A DNA stretch of 64,000 bases from Methylomarinum sp. Ch1-1 (GCF_030717995.2 NZ_CP157743.1:3808501-3872500); one strand, 5' to 3'; counted from the stretch's first letter, positions 37,066 through 46,540 are shown. Program-made: numbers and translations. Notes: generated by a model not told the origin, from the sequence alone.

Positions 37066-38765
37066 GTAACTTCTCAATAACTCATGGCACGAGCGGCCGC
37101 GCGTTGACGTATCAGTTCGGGTAGTGGCGGAATCGTATTCGTTCCCTTGGTCCGGTCCAATAGATATTGCCAAAACGAGATACCCAGTTTTCGGCAGGTC
37201 TTTTTGAGGCTCAAAAACGTGTCTCGACACTGTCGCCCCAAATCACTGCGGGTACCGCCACTGATTTTCTTCCGAATGACTTGTTCGCGAATATCCCGTT
37301 CGCTACCATTGGTGTGGAGCGGTGTCTGCGGATAATCGAGCACTTGCAGCAACTCGGCTTTATTGCGGTATAGCCGCTTGAGTAGGCTATTTAATGTGGC
37401 AAAGTCGGTTTTCTGGGTAAAAATAGCGTCAAACCGGGCGCCCAATGCGCTTTTTTGAGCGGCATCCGGCGCCATGGCATACTGTTTGAGGTCACGGTAA
37501 AGTTCCCACAGTTGGCCACGCACTAAGGCTTGGGCTTGGCGGTGCGGCTCGTTGAGCGGAATCAATTTGTGGATCAAGCGCTCGCTATGGACCCAACATA
37601 AGGCATGCAGGAGTCCCGGCACATGGAATTGGCCGGCATCATCGCTGACGATCACCAGTCGCCGCCACAGGTCGTTTTGTAACAGGCAGCCGCACTGTAT
37701 GCCTTCGCTGGCGATCCGTTGGTGGCGTTCTTTGTCGATGCCTAATGCGGCCAGATGCGCTTGCCAGGCGGTTTCATCGGCAAAGTCTTGGACTGCATGC
37801 GTTGCTAAACGCTCGATCAGTTCCTGCGGTAAGCCTTGCTGTTGCATGTAGGCCAGGCCTTCCAGGGTGATTGTGCGCTGGGTTTCGCCGGCTCGCAGCA
37901 GGGTCAGAAAATTCAGACGGTTTTTATGCGCTGTACTGGCAAACCAGGCAAAATCGTCGTTGCCTATGTGGGTGGTGTAGCCGTTTTGGCCTTGATGGCG
38001 GTGCCCTGTGTCATCCACCGTGATGGCCGGCGAAACTTCAAGCCCAGCCCTGAGCAATTCCTCTTTCTCCAACTGGAAACGCGCCTGCTGTCCTGTCAAC
38101 AGCGCATCGATTTGACCGACCGAAATGTCGATGCCCCATTCCAGCAGCATCTCCCTTAACAGCGGCTGCGGAATGCGACTGTGGTGATGCAGGTATTTGA
38201 CGGTCGCCTGTAAATGCGGGCCAAAATGCCCGTCCACCTCGGGCGGTAATTCACCGCTCACGAATTGGCCTTCCGGCGTTTGCCAGCATTCGAGTCGGTA
38301 ACGGGTATTACGGGATTCGAGCAGCAAATCTTGGACGACAGTGTCCCGATAGCCCTTAAAACGCGAGCCAGAGGCCAGATCGGGCGGGCGAATCACTTGT
38401 TCTTCATGGATAACCAGCTGTTGCGTCTTACTCCGTTTCTTCGAGCCCGCCCGTTTTTTCTTGTCCTTGCCGGTTTCCGACGTCGGTTTGCCATCGGTTT
38501 CTTGCGCCATGCCACTCGGCTTGAATTTTGGACGCGCTTTTTCGCCCTTCAAGATGGCTATTTCGTCTTTCAAGCAGCCGATTTCTTCGTCCTGGCGCTG
38601 GACTGTTTCTGACAAAGATTCGATGATGCCCAGCAACGCATCCACTAATGGGGTGCGTTCGGAATCCGGAATCTCTGGGAGGCTTAGACGTTTACTCATA
38701 GGGTGCTAGCATCGCATAATGTTGCTTATTTTGCGAGAAGTTGCCTCGACTTTTTGAGAAGTTAC
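37066..38765 (-). mobile_element. IS66-family insertion sequence (single-ORF type)
   Basis: The 1700-bp element has perfect 12-bp terminal repeats (GTAACTTCTCAA ... TTGAGAAGTTAC) beginning with the GTAA typical of IS66, and an 8-bp target duplication CGCTCCCG (37058-37065 and 38766-38773). It encodes only the large transposase and no tnpA/tnpB accessory genes, as in ISBst12-like members. It landed about 45 bp after the fusion gene stop. Confidence 0.9.
37074..38699 (-). CDS. IS66-family transposase
   Basis: This 541-residue transposase has an N-terminal coiled-coil and basic linker (about 30-100), a zinc-finger-like/HTH region (about 110-200, GHFGPHLQATVKYLHHHSRIP) and the DDE core: AITVDDTGHRHQG near 230, VSDDAGQFHVPG near 345, HALCWVHSERL near 360 and TNGSERDIREQVIRKK near 470. 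The frame is complete, and the ends and target duplication of its element are intact. It may still be active. Confidence 0.92.
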   Translation of the reverse strand: MSKRLSLPEIPDSERTPLVDALLGIIESLSETVQRQDEEIGCLKDEIAILKGEKARPKFKPSGMAQETDGKPTSETGKDKKKRAGSKKRSKTQQLVIHEEQVIRPPDLASGSRFKGYRDTVVQDLLLESRNTRYRLECWQTPEGQFVSGELPPEVDGHFGPHLQATVKYLHHHSRIPQPLLREMLLEWGIDISVGQIDALLTGQQARFQLEKEELLRAGLEVSPAITVDDTGHRHQGQNGYTTHIGNDDFAWFASTAHKNRLNFLTLLRAGETQRTITLEGLAYMQQQGLPQELIERLATHAVQDFADETAWQAHLAALGIDKERHQRIASEGIQCGCLLQNDLWRRLVIVSDDAGQFHVPGLLHALCWVHSERLIHKLIPLNEPHRQAQALVRGQLWELYRDLKQYAMAPDAAQKSALGARFDAIFTQKTDFATLNSLLKRLYRNKAELLQVLDYPQTPLHTNGSERDIREQVIRKKISGGTRSDLGRQCRDTFLSLKKTCRKLGISFWQYLLDRTKGTNTIPPLPELIRQRAAARAMSY

Positions 38766-38893
38766 CGCTCCCGGGATTAACTGATTGATTTACATGAGGT
38801 TTAATTACTAGGAAACAAGTTTCAAGGTTCAAAAGACAGCTTCAAATTCAATATATTGATGCTTCTGTTTTAGCTGTGTACGTCATGTTGGTA

Positions 38894-39796
38894 TTAAACC
38901 CCGTGAACGCTTACGTTCGCGGCACGGTTCGTCAGCAATCGCCATTCCAAGGGCTTTTCACCCGCCGGCGGATCGACTTCTTTGGCTAAAATCGCGGTCG
39001 CCTCGAACGTTCCTCCATTTTCGGCGGGAAAACTGATGCGCAGTGTTCGCATCTGTTGGACAATCTTTCGCCCTTGGCGGCCAGCGCGTGGTGGTAGGTA
39101 AAAACTCAGCTCGCCGAGGGTATCGGTTTTGGCGACTTTATCCCATAGCTTGTCCGTTTCTCCGGTCAACTTACGGTTATGCTTCGCTCGAATCAGCCAA
39201 TCCGCCGGATTGCCAAGCGCATCCGCTCGTTGCATTAAAGCCAAGATATCGGCCTCTCGATCCGCCACGTACACCAAGCGGGTCTCCGGCAACTCGGTCG
39301 CTCGTTCGGCTATCCGTTCGTAGCCCTCGATCCAGCGTAAACTCTCCAAAATACCGGGGCGTTCACCTTGTTCATCTTTCGCTTCGCGCGCCCACATCCA
39401 AGCATCCAGGACGCCTAAGGGTAAACGCTCTGGCGTCACCGCATAGGTCGGATGCACATACATTCCGCGTTGCGCTTCATACGATAACGGGCCCAACCCT
39501 TGCGTTTGGCGACCGTTGAAATCCAACTCCGTGGTATCTTGTAAACATAACACCACCGGTTGCGCACGCATCCGCGTGAACGAGCAGTCTATATGCGGCT
39601 GCAGAATATCGCGCCAATCGATCTCTTCTTGAGCAAAGAAGCGATAGGCGGCTATGGTTTCCGCCCAGCCGCCACAGGCCCCAGGAATACTGGCCGCCGG
39701 CTTTGCGGCAAACTGTTGAAGCAGTTTGATTGAACGTGCATTCAACCGTTGATCTCCAAGATCGATCCGTGATAATTCTTCCTTTGCCCATCCCAT
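38894..39796 (-). pseudogene. 3'-truncated IS4-family transposase (copy A)
   Basis: The first 295 or so residues are nearly identical to the complete transposase at 43520-44839 (two or three substitutions). At base 38915 the match stops abruptly in LLTNRAAN, and the frame runs a few foreign codons to a stop. The lost part contains the third catalytic region (the YREK-like motif), so this copy cannot be active on its own. Confidence 0.92.
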
Positions 39797-39866
39797 GGTG
39801 ATTCACTGCTCCTCATGCAAAAAATTCAGATCATACCGTTTTTAGTGACTTGTGTATAACGGGATG
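38915..39866 (-). mobile_element. Truncated IS4-family element, copy A
   Basis: The left end of the element (on the minus strand) is intact, with the terminal sequence CATCCCGTTATACACAAG reading inward from 39866. The other end is missing beyond 38915. It is inverted with respect to copy B at 43443-44858. The IS110 unit is inserted immediately next to its preserved end. Confidence 0.88.
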
Positions 39867-39874
39867 CTTTATGC

Positions 39875-41512
39875 CAGCAATTCTCAGTTTGAGCATTTTT
39901 GCTGTGTTTAGGGCATGGGGTGTGTCCGTCGAGGAGCGCCGTATACCCATCCCTGGGGGCTTGACGGCAGCATCCTTGCTGCCGACATCCTCGCCAAACA
40001 CACCCCATGCCCTTTTTGAACGCCAAACTGATGACATGGACTCCTCTCCACCCTCCAACGGTGTCACAATGCACCTACAATAAATTAAACAGAGCAAAGA
40101 GGAGTTCGAGATGAATCTTAACGTAGTGGGTTTAGATATTGCAAAACTAGTGTTTCATATGTTCATGATGCAAGACGGCAAAGCAAAGAAAAAGAAATTG
40201 AAACGGTCGGAACTGTTGGCCTTTGTGGCTCAGATGCCGGTGAGCGTGATCGCGATGGAAGCCTGCGGCGGTGCCCATTATTGGGCCCGGGCATTTCAGG
40301 CCCTGGGCCACGAAGTAGTGCTGTTGAATACTCGCTTCGTGAAGGCATTCGTGGTTGGCAATAAAAACGATTACAACGACGCCGAGGCGATTTACACGGC
40401 GGCCTGCCAGCCGAACAAACGCAGCGTGGCGATCAAAGGCATTGAGCAGCAAGACTTAGCCATGCTGCAAGGTGTCCGGCGAGGTAAGGTGGACGAACGC
40501 ACGGCCTTGGTCAATCAAATGCGCGGTTATCTGGCTGAACGAGGCATCGTGCTGCCGCGTAGCGTGAATCAGTTCAGAAAACAACTGCCCAGTATTCTGG
40601 AGGACGGGGAAAATGACCTCAGCACGCTGAGCCGGAAGCTGTTTGCCGAGCAGTATCAAGCGCTGAAAGCCTTGGACGAAGCGATCCGGGCTCTGGACCG
40701 GGAAATTACGGCAGTATGCCAAAACAATGCCTTAGCCCGACGATTGCTTGACATACCGGGTATCGGTCCTTTGACCGCCATTTTGGCCACGGCTGACGTC
40801 GGCGATGGCAAGGGTTATGATTCGAGCCGAGATTATGCAGCTAGCTTGGGCGTGGTGCCAAGGCAGCACAGCAGCGGCGATAAGCAGGTATTACTGGGCA
40901 TCAGTAAACGCGGCAACCGCCAATTGCGCACATCCTTGATTCACGGGGCAAGAGCGGTGCTGAAATACTGCGGTGACAAGAGTGACCCCTTGAGCCTGTG
41001 GCTCAAAGGCTTGATTGAACGGCGAGGCTTCAACAAAGCGGCCGTGGCTTTGGCCAACAAGAACGCCCGGATCATTTGGGCGCTGGCAACGCGTGGCGGC
41101 GATTACGTGCCACAAATGGCCTAAGCCGATGAAAACCGGGTTATCCACCCTTTGCCCACAAGCTCCGAGCACGATTGAAGGGCTCTACGCATGTGGACAA
41201 AGCGTGGATAACCCTAACAACACTGTAGTAAACGAGTTCAACCAAATTGCGGAGGCAAGACTCTCAAAGTGATGACATTCAACAGGTCAGACCGGCGCTT
41301 TTAAAATCCGTTATTCCCAAAGATTTCTTGAAATCGGCAAATTGATAGAGATAAAAGCGCGCGGATAGCTTCATCAGGGCCCGAAGGTCGATAAATACCT
41401 TCATCAAGAGGCCGAATATATGGATGGCGGCAATCTCGATCTCTGTTGGAAACATCATTTTTGAACAATCTTGGCTTGCAATTGGAGAGGAGTCCATATA
41501 TGGGAATTGCTG
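39875..41512 (+). mobile_element. IS110-carrying unit, copy 1, with inverted ends and 9-bp target duplication
   Basis: The 1638-bp unit begins CAGCAATTCTCA and ends TGGGAATTGCTG, and it is flanked by direct repeats GCTTTATGC (39866-39874 and 41513-41521). The left 230 bp hold a large palindrome (gggcatggggtgtgt ... acacaccccatgccc) with a nested hairpin. The transposase gene follows, then about 390 noncoding bases. Inside, the inverted 14-mers ending in GGACTCCTCTCC (40035-40049) and GGAGAGGAGTCC (41484-41499) may mark the real IS1111-type element. A second copy is at 61696-63329. Confidence 0.87.
40111..41124 (+). CDS. IS110/IS1111-family transposase (DEDD recombinase)
   Basis: This 337-residue protein has the N-terminal DEDD domain (VVGLDIAKLVFHMF, then AMEACGGAHYWAR and NDYNDAEAI) and the C-terminal domain with LLDIPGIGPLTAILA and the catalytic-serine-type region SLGVVPRQHSSGDKQVLLGISKRGNRQLR. 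A clear AGAGGAG site precedes the ATG. These recombinases are known to use a structured bridge RNA from the element. The long noncoding ends would be the place to look for one. The frame is intact, unlike the copy at 62080-63092. Confidence 0.94.
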   Translation: MNLNVVGLDIAKLVFHMFMMQDGKAKKKKLKRSELLAFVAQMPVSVIAMEACGGAHYWARAFQALGHEVVLLNTRFVKAFVVGNKNDYNDAEAIYTAACQPNKRSVAIKGIEQQDLAMLQGVRRGKVDERTALVNQMRGYLAERGIVLPRSVNQFRKQLPSILEDGENDLSTLSRKLFAEQYQALKALDEAIRALDREITAVCQNNALARRLLDIPGIGPLTAILATADVGDGKGYDSSRDYAASLGVVPRQHSSGDKQVLLGISKRGNRQLRTSLIHGARAVLKYCGDKSDPLSLWLKGLIERRGFNKAAVALANKNARIIWALATRGGDYVPQMA

Positions 41513-41528
41513 GCTTTATGCTAGGTTC

Positions 41529-42713
41529 TTACAGAGAGCGACAATATACTTTGCGAAAACGTAAGAAAGGTGTTTCAATAAATCTATAACTGATATAACC
41601 AATTGGCACCATCACTAGAAAACATAAAATAGAAAATAGTATAGCTAAGTTAATATTAGATAGATCAATAATATGAGCATTAATTGCTTTTGACATTCGG
41701 AACACAACAAAAAAATGAAGTAAATATATTGAATATGAATATGTCCCAATGAGAGCAATAAACCGCGATATTTTCCCAGTAGAGTGTCTAAAAGAATTAT
41801 CATACCAGGCGATTAACAAAGCATAAGTAAAGCCCTCAATCGTTGGCATGTAAATCCATATTGAGCTTGGAGATGGATATGAAGGACTTTTATAGAACCC
41901 ACCCATAGAGTCAAAGTACCAATAGAAGTATGCAAATATAAAAAAACAGAAAAATACTACAAGGTGTTTGTTGGCAATACTATTCCTGAATTGAAAGGCT
42001 AAAATACCTAATACGAATTGATCGACACGACCTATGATTGTCCAGTATGAAAGAGTTTGTATTTGACCAAGTTCATGATGGAGAAAAGCTCTCATAGTAA
42101 CAGCAAGCATAAGAACAAGCAGCAGAGAATATTTCCATCTACTAGTCAAAAATAACAGAAGCGGAAAAATCAAATAGAAGTGAAACTCGGCAGTGATTGA
42201 CCAGCCGCCATTCGGTAGCAAAGGCCTTATAAATCCAGCCAAAATACTTTTTGCATAAGAGTATATATCCTGACCCGCGAAATAATTTTTTAGCCCAACA
42301 ATGAATATTATAATTAATAGCAGAGGGGCAAGACGTAAAAAGCGATTCCATATGAACTGAGTATATATAATACTTTTTCCATCCAATAGCTTTGCAAACA
42401 AATAACCACTCAAAGCCATAAATAAGGCTACTCCAGTATGCCCTTCTGTTAATAGCGACAATGGAAATGTCGGCGGTGGAGCATTATGACCATTATTTAC
42501 ATGGATGAAGTGCCATGTAAATACCATAAAAGCAGCAAGAGCTCTCACATGGTCTAGTCCAATATAATATTTTCCTGTTGATGATTTCAAATACAGTACC
42601 CCGCTTCTTTGATGTTTAACGTCTCGCTCAGCCGCTCGGCTTTTTCGCGTCGGCTGCGGTGCCTTATTGCGCGACCGAACACTGGCTTTTGTTGCATACA
42701 AACTCTGGATCAA
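41529..42713 (-). CDS. Acyltransferase 3 family membrane protein
   Basis: The family core starts near residue 46 with KYYIGLDHVRALAAFMVFTWH and contains EGHTGVALFMALSGYLFAKLL, NRFLRLAPLLL and the C-terminal SYSIYLLHFFVVF. This is the ten-helix OafA/YrhL-type O-acyltransferase that acetylates surface polysaccharides or peptidoglycan. The first 45 residues are basic, GC-richer and unlike the family, so translation probably starts lower down, at a TTG or GTG near 42590. The gene is AT-rich and lies isolated between IS elements. It fits a glycan-modifying cargo of this island. Confidence 0.82.
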   Translation of the reverse strand: MIQSLYATKASVRSRNKAPQPTRKSRAAERDVKHQRSGVLYLKSSTGKYYIGLDHVRALAAFMVFTWHFIHVNNGHNAPPPTFPLSLLTEGHTGVALFMALSGYLFAKLLDGKSIIYTQFIWNRFLRLAPLLLIIIFIVGLKNYFAGQDIYSYAKSILAGFIRPLLPNGGWSITAEFHFYLIFPLLLFLTSRWKYSLLLVLMLAVTMRAFLHHELGQIQTLSYWTIIGRVDQFVLGILAFQFRNSIANKHLVVFFCFFIFAYFYWYFDSMGGFYKSPSYPSPSSIWIYMPTIEGFTYALLIAWYDNSFRHSTGKISRFIALIGTYSYSIYLLHFFVVFRMSKAINAHIIDLSNINLAILFSILCFLVMVPIGYISYRFIETPFLRFRKVYCRSL

Positions 42714-42967
42714 GGTCTGTTCTTAAATCCCACTCTATGGTGTCAAATGACACACGAACTCGGTTGAATGAATTGCAATCCTTGAGTATCGCGAAAAGAC
42801 CAAAGTCCAAATATGACTTTATATCCAGAATTCCTGTGTCCTCCCCGTTGTCAAAAAGTCAATTGACAGCAGATAATCCTTAGTCGGAGTGACATTTTTT
42901 CACAGATGGATATATAATTTTACCTCTTACTGTAACGGCTAAATTTTCAATGTTTCCGTACCACCCC
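42714..42967. other. Short intergenic stretch, nothing recognised
   Basis: About 250 AT-rich bases between the acyltransferase start and the duplicated creatininase fragment. I see no gene or repeat here. Confidence 0.5.
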
Positions 42968-43442
42968 CCTCCCGATGAGCATATGCGTTTTTCCGGAACA
43001 TTATCGGTATCGGATAAGGTTTTTTCGCAAACGCTTGAATTTACGGTAAGAAGCTTGAAACAACATGGTTTTAAAACGATAGCTTTTATTGGAGATAGCG
43101 GCGGCAATCAGCCGATGCAAGCGCTAGTAGCGGCTAAATTAAATGCATTATGGCAAAAAGAAGACATTCGCGTCTTACACATTGATGATTACTATAACAA
43201 TAATCATCAAATTGAATACCTAAGCAATCATGGCTTTTCGGCAAAACAAATAGGCGGCCATGCAGGCATTCGAGACACCTCAGAGCTTTTGGCTATTTTT
43301 CCGGACGGAGTTAGAACGTTCGCATTGCAGGATTATTCTCAGTCGACTTTCCTTAAAACCGGAGCTAATGGCGATGCAAGCAAAGCGAATGCGATTTTAG
43401 GACGGTATTTATTAAAACTTAAAGTAGAGGCCGCGGTAAAAC

Positions 43443-44858
43443 CATCCCGTTATACACAAGTCACTAAAAACGGTATGATCTGAATTTTTAATTTTTTGCA
43501 TGAGGAGCAGTGAATCACCATGGGATGGGCAAAGGAAGAATTATCACGGATCGATCTTGGAGATCAACGGTTGAATGCACGTTCAATCAAACTGCTTCAA
43601 CAGTTTGCCGCAAAGCCGGCGACCAGTATTCCTGGGGCCTGTGGCGGCTGGGCGGAAACCATAGCCGCCTATCGCTTCTTTGCTCAAGAAGAGATCGATT
43701 GGCGCGATATTCTGCAGCCGCATATAGACTGCTCGTTCACGCGGATGCGTGCGCAACCGGTGGTGTTATGTTTACAAGATACCACGGAGTTGGATTTCAA
43801 CGGTCGCCAAACGCAAGGGTTGGGCCCGTTATCGTATGAAGCGCAACGCGGAATGTATGTGCATCCGACCTATGCGGTGACGCCAGAGCGTTTACCCTTA
43901 GGCGTCCTGGATGCTTGGATGTGGGCGCGCGAAGCGAAAGATGAACAAGGTGAACGCCCCGGTATTTTGGAGAGTTTACGCTGGATCGAGGGCTACGAAC
44001 GGATAGCCGAACGAGCGACCGAGTTGCCGGAGACCCGCTTGGTGTACGTGGCGGATCGAGAGGCCGATATCTTGGCTTTAATGCAACGAGCGGATGCGCT
44101 TGGCAATCCGGCGGATTGGCTGATTCGAGCGAAGCATAACCGTAAGTTGACCGGAGAAACGGACAAGCTATGGGATAAAGTCGCCAAAACCGATACCCTC
44201 GGCGAGCTGAGTTTTTACCTACCACCACGCGCTGGCCGCCAAGGGCGAAAGATTGTCCAACAGATGCGAACACTGCGCATCAGTTTTCCCGCCGAAAATG
44301 GAGGAACGTTCGAGGCGACCGCGATTTTAGCCAAAGAAATCGATCCGCCGGCGGGTGAAAAGCCCTTGGAATGGCGATTGCTGACGAACCGTGCCGCGAA
44401 CACGCTATCCGAAGCGGCAGAATATGTGGACTGGTATCGCTGCCGTTGGGAGATTGAAATGTTCTTTAATATCCTCAAGAACGGCTGCCAAGTGGAAGCC
44501 TTGCAGTTATCGGCCATTTCACGGATCGAATTGGCATTGGCTTTGTTTATGATTATTGCCTGGCGAATTGGTTACTTGATGCGCTTAGGGCGGGAATGTC
44601 CGGAGTTGGACTGCGAAGTGGTGTTTGATCGAGAAGAATGGCAAGCGGCTTGGTTAGTGGCCCGTAAACCCTTGCCACCAGATCCACCCAAGCTCAATGA
44701 AGCGATTCGACTGATTGCGAGTTTTGGTGGATTCTTGGGGCGCAAAGGCGATGGTGAGCCTGGCGCCAAATCACTCTGGCAAGGATTGCAGCGTGTCATG
44801 GACTTCGCCATGGGAATACGCGCTGTGAGGGAAACCTAGGTTTATGTATAAAGGGATG
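43443..44858 (+). mobile_element. Complete IS4-family element, copy B
   Basis: The 1416-bp element has ends CATCCCGTTATACACAAG and the inverse of CATCCCTTTATACATAAA, and a 9-bp target duplication CGGTAAAAC (43434-43442 and 44859-44867). The target is the 3' end of the duplicated creatininase fragment. Its terminal repeats resemble those of the MITEs at 29996-30142 and 52917-53201. Confidence 0.93.
43520..44839 (+). CDS. IS4-family transposase (copy B)
   Basis: This 439-residue transposase has the DDE catalytic residues in LCLQDTTELDF (near 85), VYVADREADIL (near 182) and the C-terminal block YRCRWEIEMFFNILKNGCQVE (near 318), matching the Y-(2)-R-(3)-E-(6)-K signature of the IS4/Tn5 group. 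The N-terminus MGWAKEELSRIDLGDQRLNAR matches Tn5-like transposases. The gene and element ends are complete. Confidence 0.94.
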   Translation: MGWAKEELSRIDLGDQRLNARSIKLLQQFAAKPATSIPGACGGWAETIAAYRFFAQEEIDWRDILQPHIDCSFTRMRAQPVVLCLQDTTELDFNGRQTQGLGPLSYEAQRGMYVHPTYAVTPERLPLGVLDAWMWAREAKDEQGERPGILESLRWIEGYERIAERATELPETRLVYVADREADILALMQRADALGNPADWLIRAKHNRKLTGETDKLWDKVAKTDTLGELSFYLPPRAGRQGRKIVQQMRTLRISFPAENGGTFEATAILAKEIDPPAGEKPLEWRLLTNRAANTLSEAAEYVDWYRCRWEIEMFFNILKNGCQVEALQLSAISRIELALALFMIIAWRIGYLMRLGRECPELDCEVVFDREEWQAAWLVARKPLPPDPPKLNEAIRLIASFGGFLGRKGDGEPGAKSLWQGLQRVMDFAMGIRAVRET

Positions 44859-44942
44859 CGGTAAAACAGATACGAGAAAAGAGTCATTAGCTAAAGTTAA
44901 TCGATTCGTAAAGCCAAAATAGTAACCCTGTAAGCCTAGACC

Positions 44943-46351
44943 CACACGATTACCCACAAATTGGAAACATTCGATAAAATAGATGTTTTTGTCTGAATTA
45001 AGATGAGTTGGGTAGCACAGGAATTGGGGGCGTCGATTTGGGCGATGCACGGAGAACGAATAGGTTGATCAAATTGACAGAGCAATTAGCCGTACAACCA
45101 CAGGCGAGTTTGCCATTAGCGGCGATGGGTTGGGGCGAAACGAAGGCCGCCTATCGTTTGCTGGGTAATGAAGCGATTGAGCCTTTGGATATTCTCAAAG
45201 GACATGCGGATCGTAGCCTGGAAAGAGCGCAAGCCCATCCCGTTGTGTTGGGCCTTCAAGATACGACCGAATTGGACTTCAGTAGTCAACCGGGAATTGC
45301 CGGGTTGGGTCGCTTAAACTACGAAGCGCGACAAGGTTTTTATGTGCATCCCACCTTGCTCGTGACGCCAGACGGTCAAGCACTGGGGGTAACCGACGCC
45401 TGGATGTGGTCGCGCAAACCGAAGGATGAACCGGACATCAAAGAGAGTCTGCGTTGGATAGAAGGCTATGGCAGGCTTGCCGACCTGGCCGAACAAACAC
45501 CCGGCACGCGTTTTGTTTATGTGGCGGATCGAGAGGGCGACCTGAGAGACTTGCTGGAAGAAGCCCAGCGTCGTCACCATGCCGCCGATTATTTAATCCG
45601 GGCGCGACACAACCGCAAGCTGGCCGATGAAGACGATAAGCTGTGGGATAGCGTAGCGGCGAGTTCGCCGCTGGGTCAAATTGAGTTTACCCTGGAAGCG
45701 AATGGTGAGCGCAAAGCGCGTCAGGTCAGGCAAAGCCTCTACGCACAACGAGTGACGTTGAAACGCAAACGCAAAACGGATTCCGACTTATCGGTCACGA
45801 TCATTTTAGCGCAAGAAGACAATCCGCCAGAAGGCGTTGAACCGATTGTTTGGCGCTTGCTCACCAACCGGTTGATAGACACCTTGGAACAGGCGGCGGA
45901 ACAGGTCGATTGGTATCGGCGTCGATGGTTGATTGAAATCTTCTTTCGGATTCTCAAAACCGGTTGCCGAGTCGAAAAGTTGCAATTGTCTGAAATTGAC
46001 CGGTTGCAACGCGCTTTGATGATTTATTTGATCATTGCTTGGCGTATATTACACGTTGTCACATTGGGGCAACAGTGCCCCGATTTACCTTGTGATGTGG
46101 TGTTCGACCCCGAAGAATGGCAAGCGGCCTGGATTGTCAAGCATCGCAGTCAGCCACCCGAAACGACACCGTCGTTAAACGACATGATCCGGATTATTGC
46201 CGGTTTTGGTGGTTTTCTGGGGCGAAAGAGCGATGGTCAACCCGGCCCTAAGGCGATTTGGGAAGGGATGGAAAAAGTGAGGCATTATGCCGTTGGCCTG
46301 GAGATTGGAAAGGCTGTTTTCGCTTCGGGGTGAGATGTGGGTAATCGTGTG
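44943..46351 (+). mobile_element. Second IS4-family element, distinct from copies A and B
   Basis: The 1409-bp element has 16-bp inverted ends (CACACGATTACCCACA and its reverse complement) and a 9-bp target duplication GCCTAGACC (44934-44942 and 46352-46360). It lies 53 bp after the duplicated creatininase fragment. The ends differ from copies A and B, so this is a different IS of the same family. Confidence 0.93.
45008..46333 (+). CDS. IS4-family transposase, start region frameshifted
   Basis: This 441-residue frame has the DDE motifs LGLQDTTELDF, VYVADREGDL and YRRRWLIEIFFRILKTGCRVE. It is related to, but clearly distinct from, the transposase at 43520-44839. The natural-looking start (ATG at 45003, MSWVAQELG) is out of frame with the rest. 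The frame joins only if one base is missing in the GGGGG run near 45030. The long frame can start at a TTG at 45008, giving a scrambled first eight residues. It may therefore be weakly expressed or dead. Confidence 0.85.
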   Translation: MGSTGIGGVDLGDARRTNRLIKLTEQLAVQPQASLPLAAMGWGETKAAYRLLGNEAIEPLDILKGHADRSLERAQAHPVVLGLQDTTELDFSSQPGIAGLGRLNYEARQGFYVHPTLLVTPDGQALGVTDAWMWSRKPKDEPDIKESLRWIEGYGRLADLAEQTPGTRFVYVADREGDLRDLLEEAQRRHHAADYLIRARHNRKLADEDDKLWDSVAASSPLGQIEFTLEANGERKARQVRQSLYAQRVTLKRKRKTDSDLSVTIILAQEDNPPEGVEPIVWRLLTNRLIDTLEQAAEQVDWYRRRWLIEIFFRILKTGCRVEKLQLSEIDRLQRALMIYLIIAWRILHVVTLGQQCPDLPCDVVFDPEEWQAAWIVKHRSQPPETTPSLNDMIRIIAGFGGFLGRKSDGQPGPKAIWEGMEKVRHYAVGLEIGKAVFASG

Positions 46352-46540
46352 GCCTAGACCACTTCTATGTCAGCGACAATTTAAAAACTTATTCCTTTAG
46401 AATTAAGTAATATTAATTCTCGCGGCCAAAATATCGACATTTTATTATCTAATTCACTCTTTCCTTGATTTTTTTTGACCTATTTTAATCAACATGCTTT
46501 AATTAAATTTCCTTTTAATAATAAAATTGAGGTCTGCAAT

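Larger units (their letters stand above)
42968..44889 (+). pseudogene. Duplicated 3' fragment of the fusion gene, interrupted by IS4
   Basis: Bases 42968-43442 repeat 36521-36995 of the desaturase-creatininase gene with only about three changes, starting at PPDEHMRFSGT in the creatininase domain. The IS4 element at 43443-44858 interrupts it in the codons after EAAVK. The remaining codons (QIREKSH and stop) continue after the element at 44859-44889. The fragment lacks the desaturase half and the first metal-binding motif, so it is non-functional. Confidence 0.92.

Noticed and set aside
41280-41497. 72-residue minus-strand open frame at the right end of the IS110 unit
   Set aside because: It also occurs in copy 2 (61526-61762 region) but shows no known domain, and it lies in the noncoding end, where bridge RNA or MITE sequence is more likely.
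42600-42720. Integron attC-like site near the acyltransferase start
   Set aside because: A GTTTAAC core-like sequence and a partial GC-rich palindrome are present, but no matching GTTRRRY partner is found at the right distance, and no integrase or cassette array is seen.
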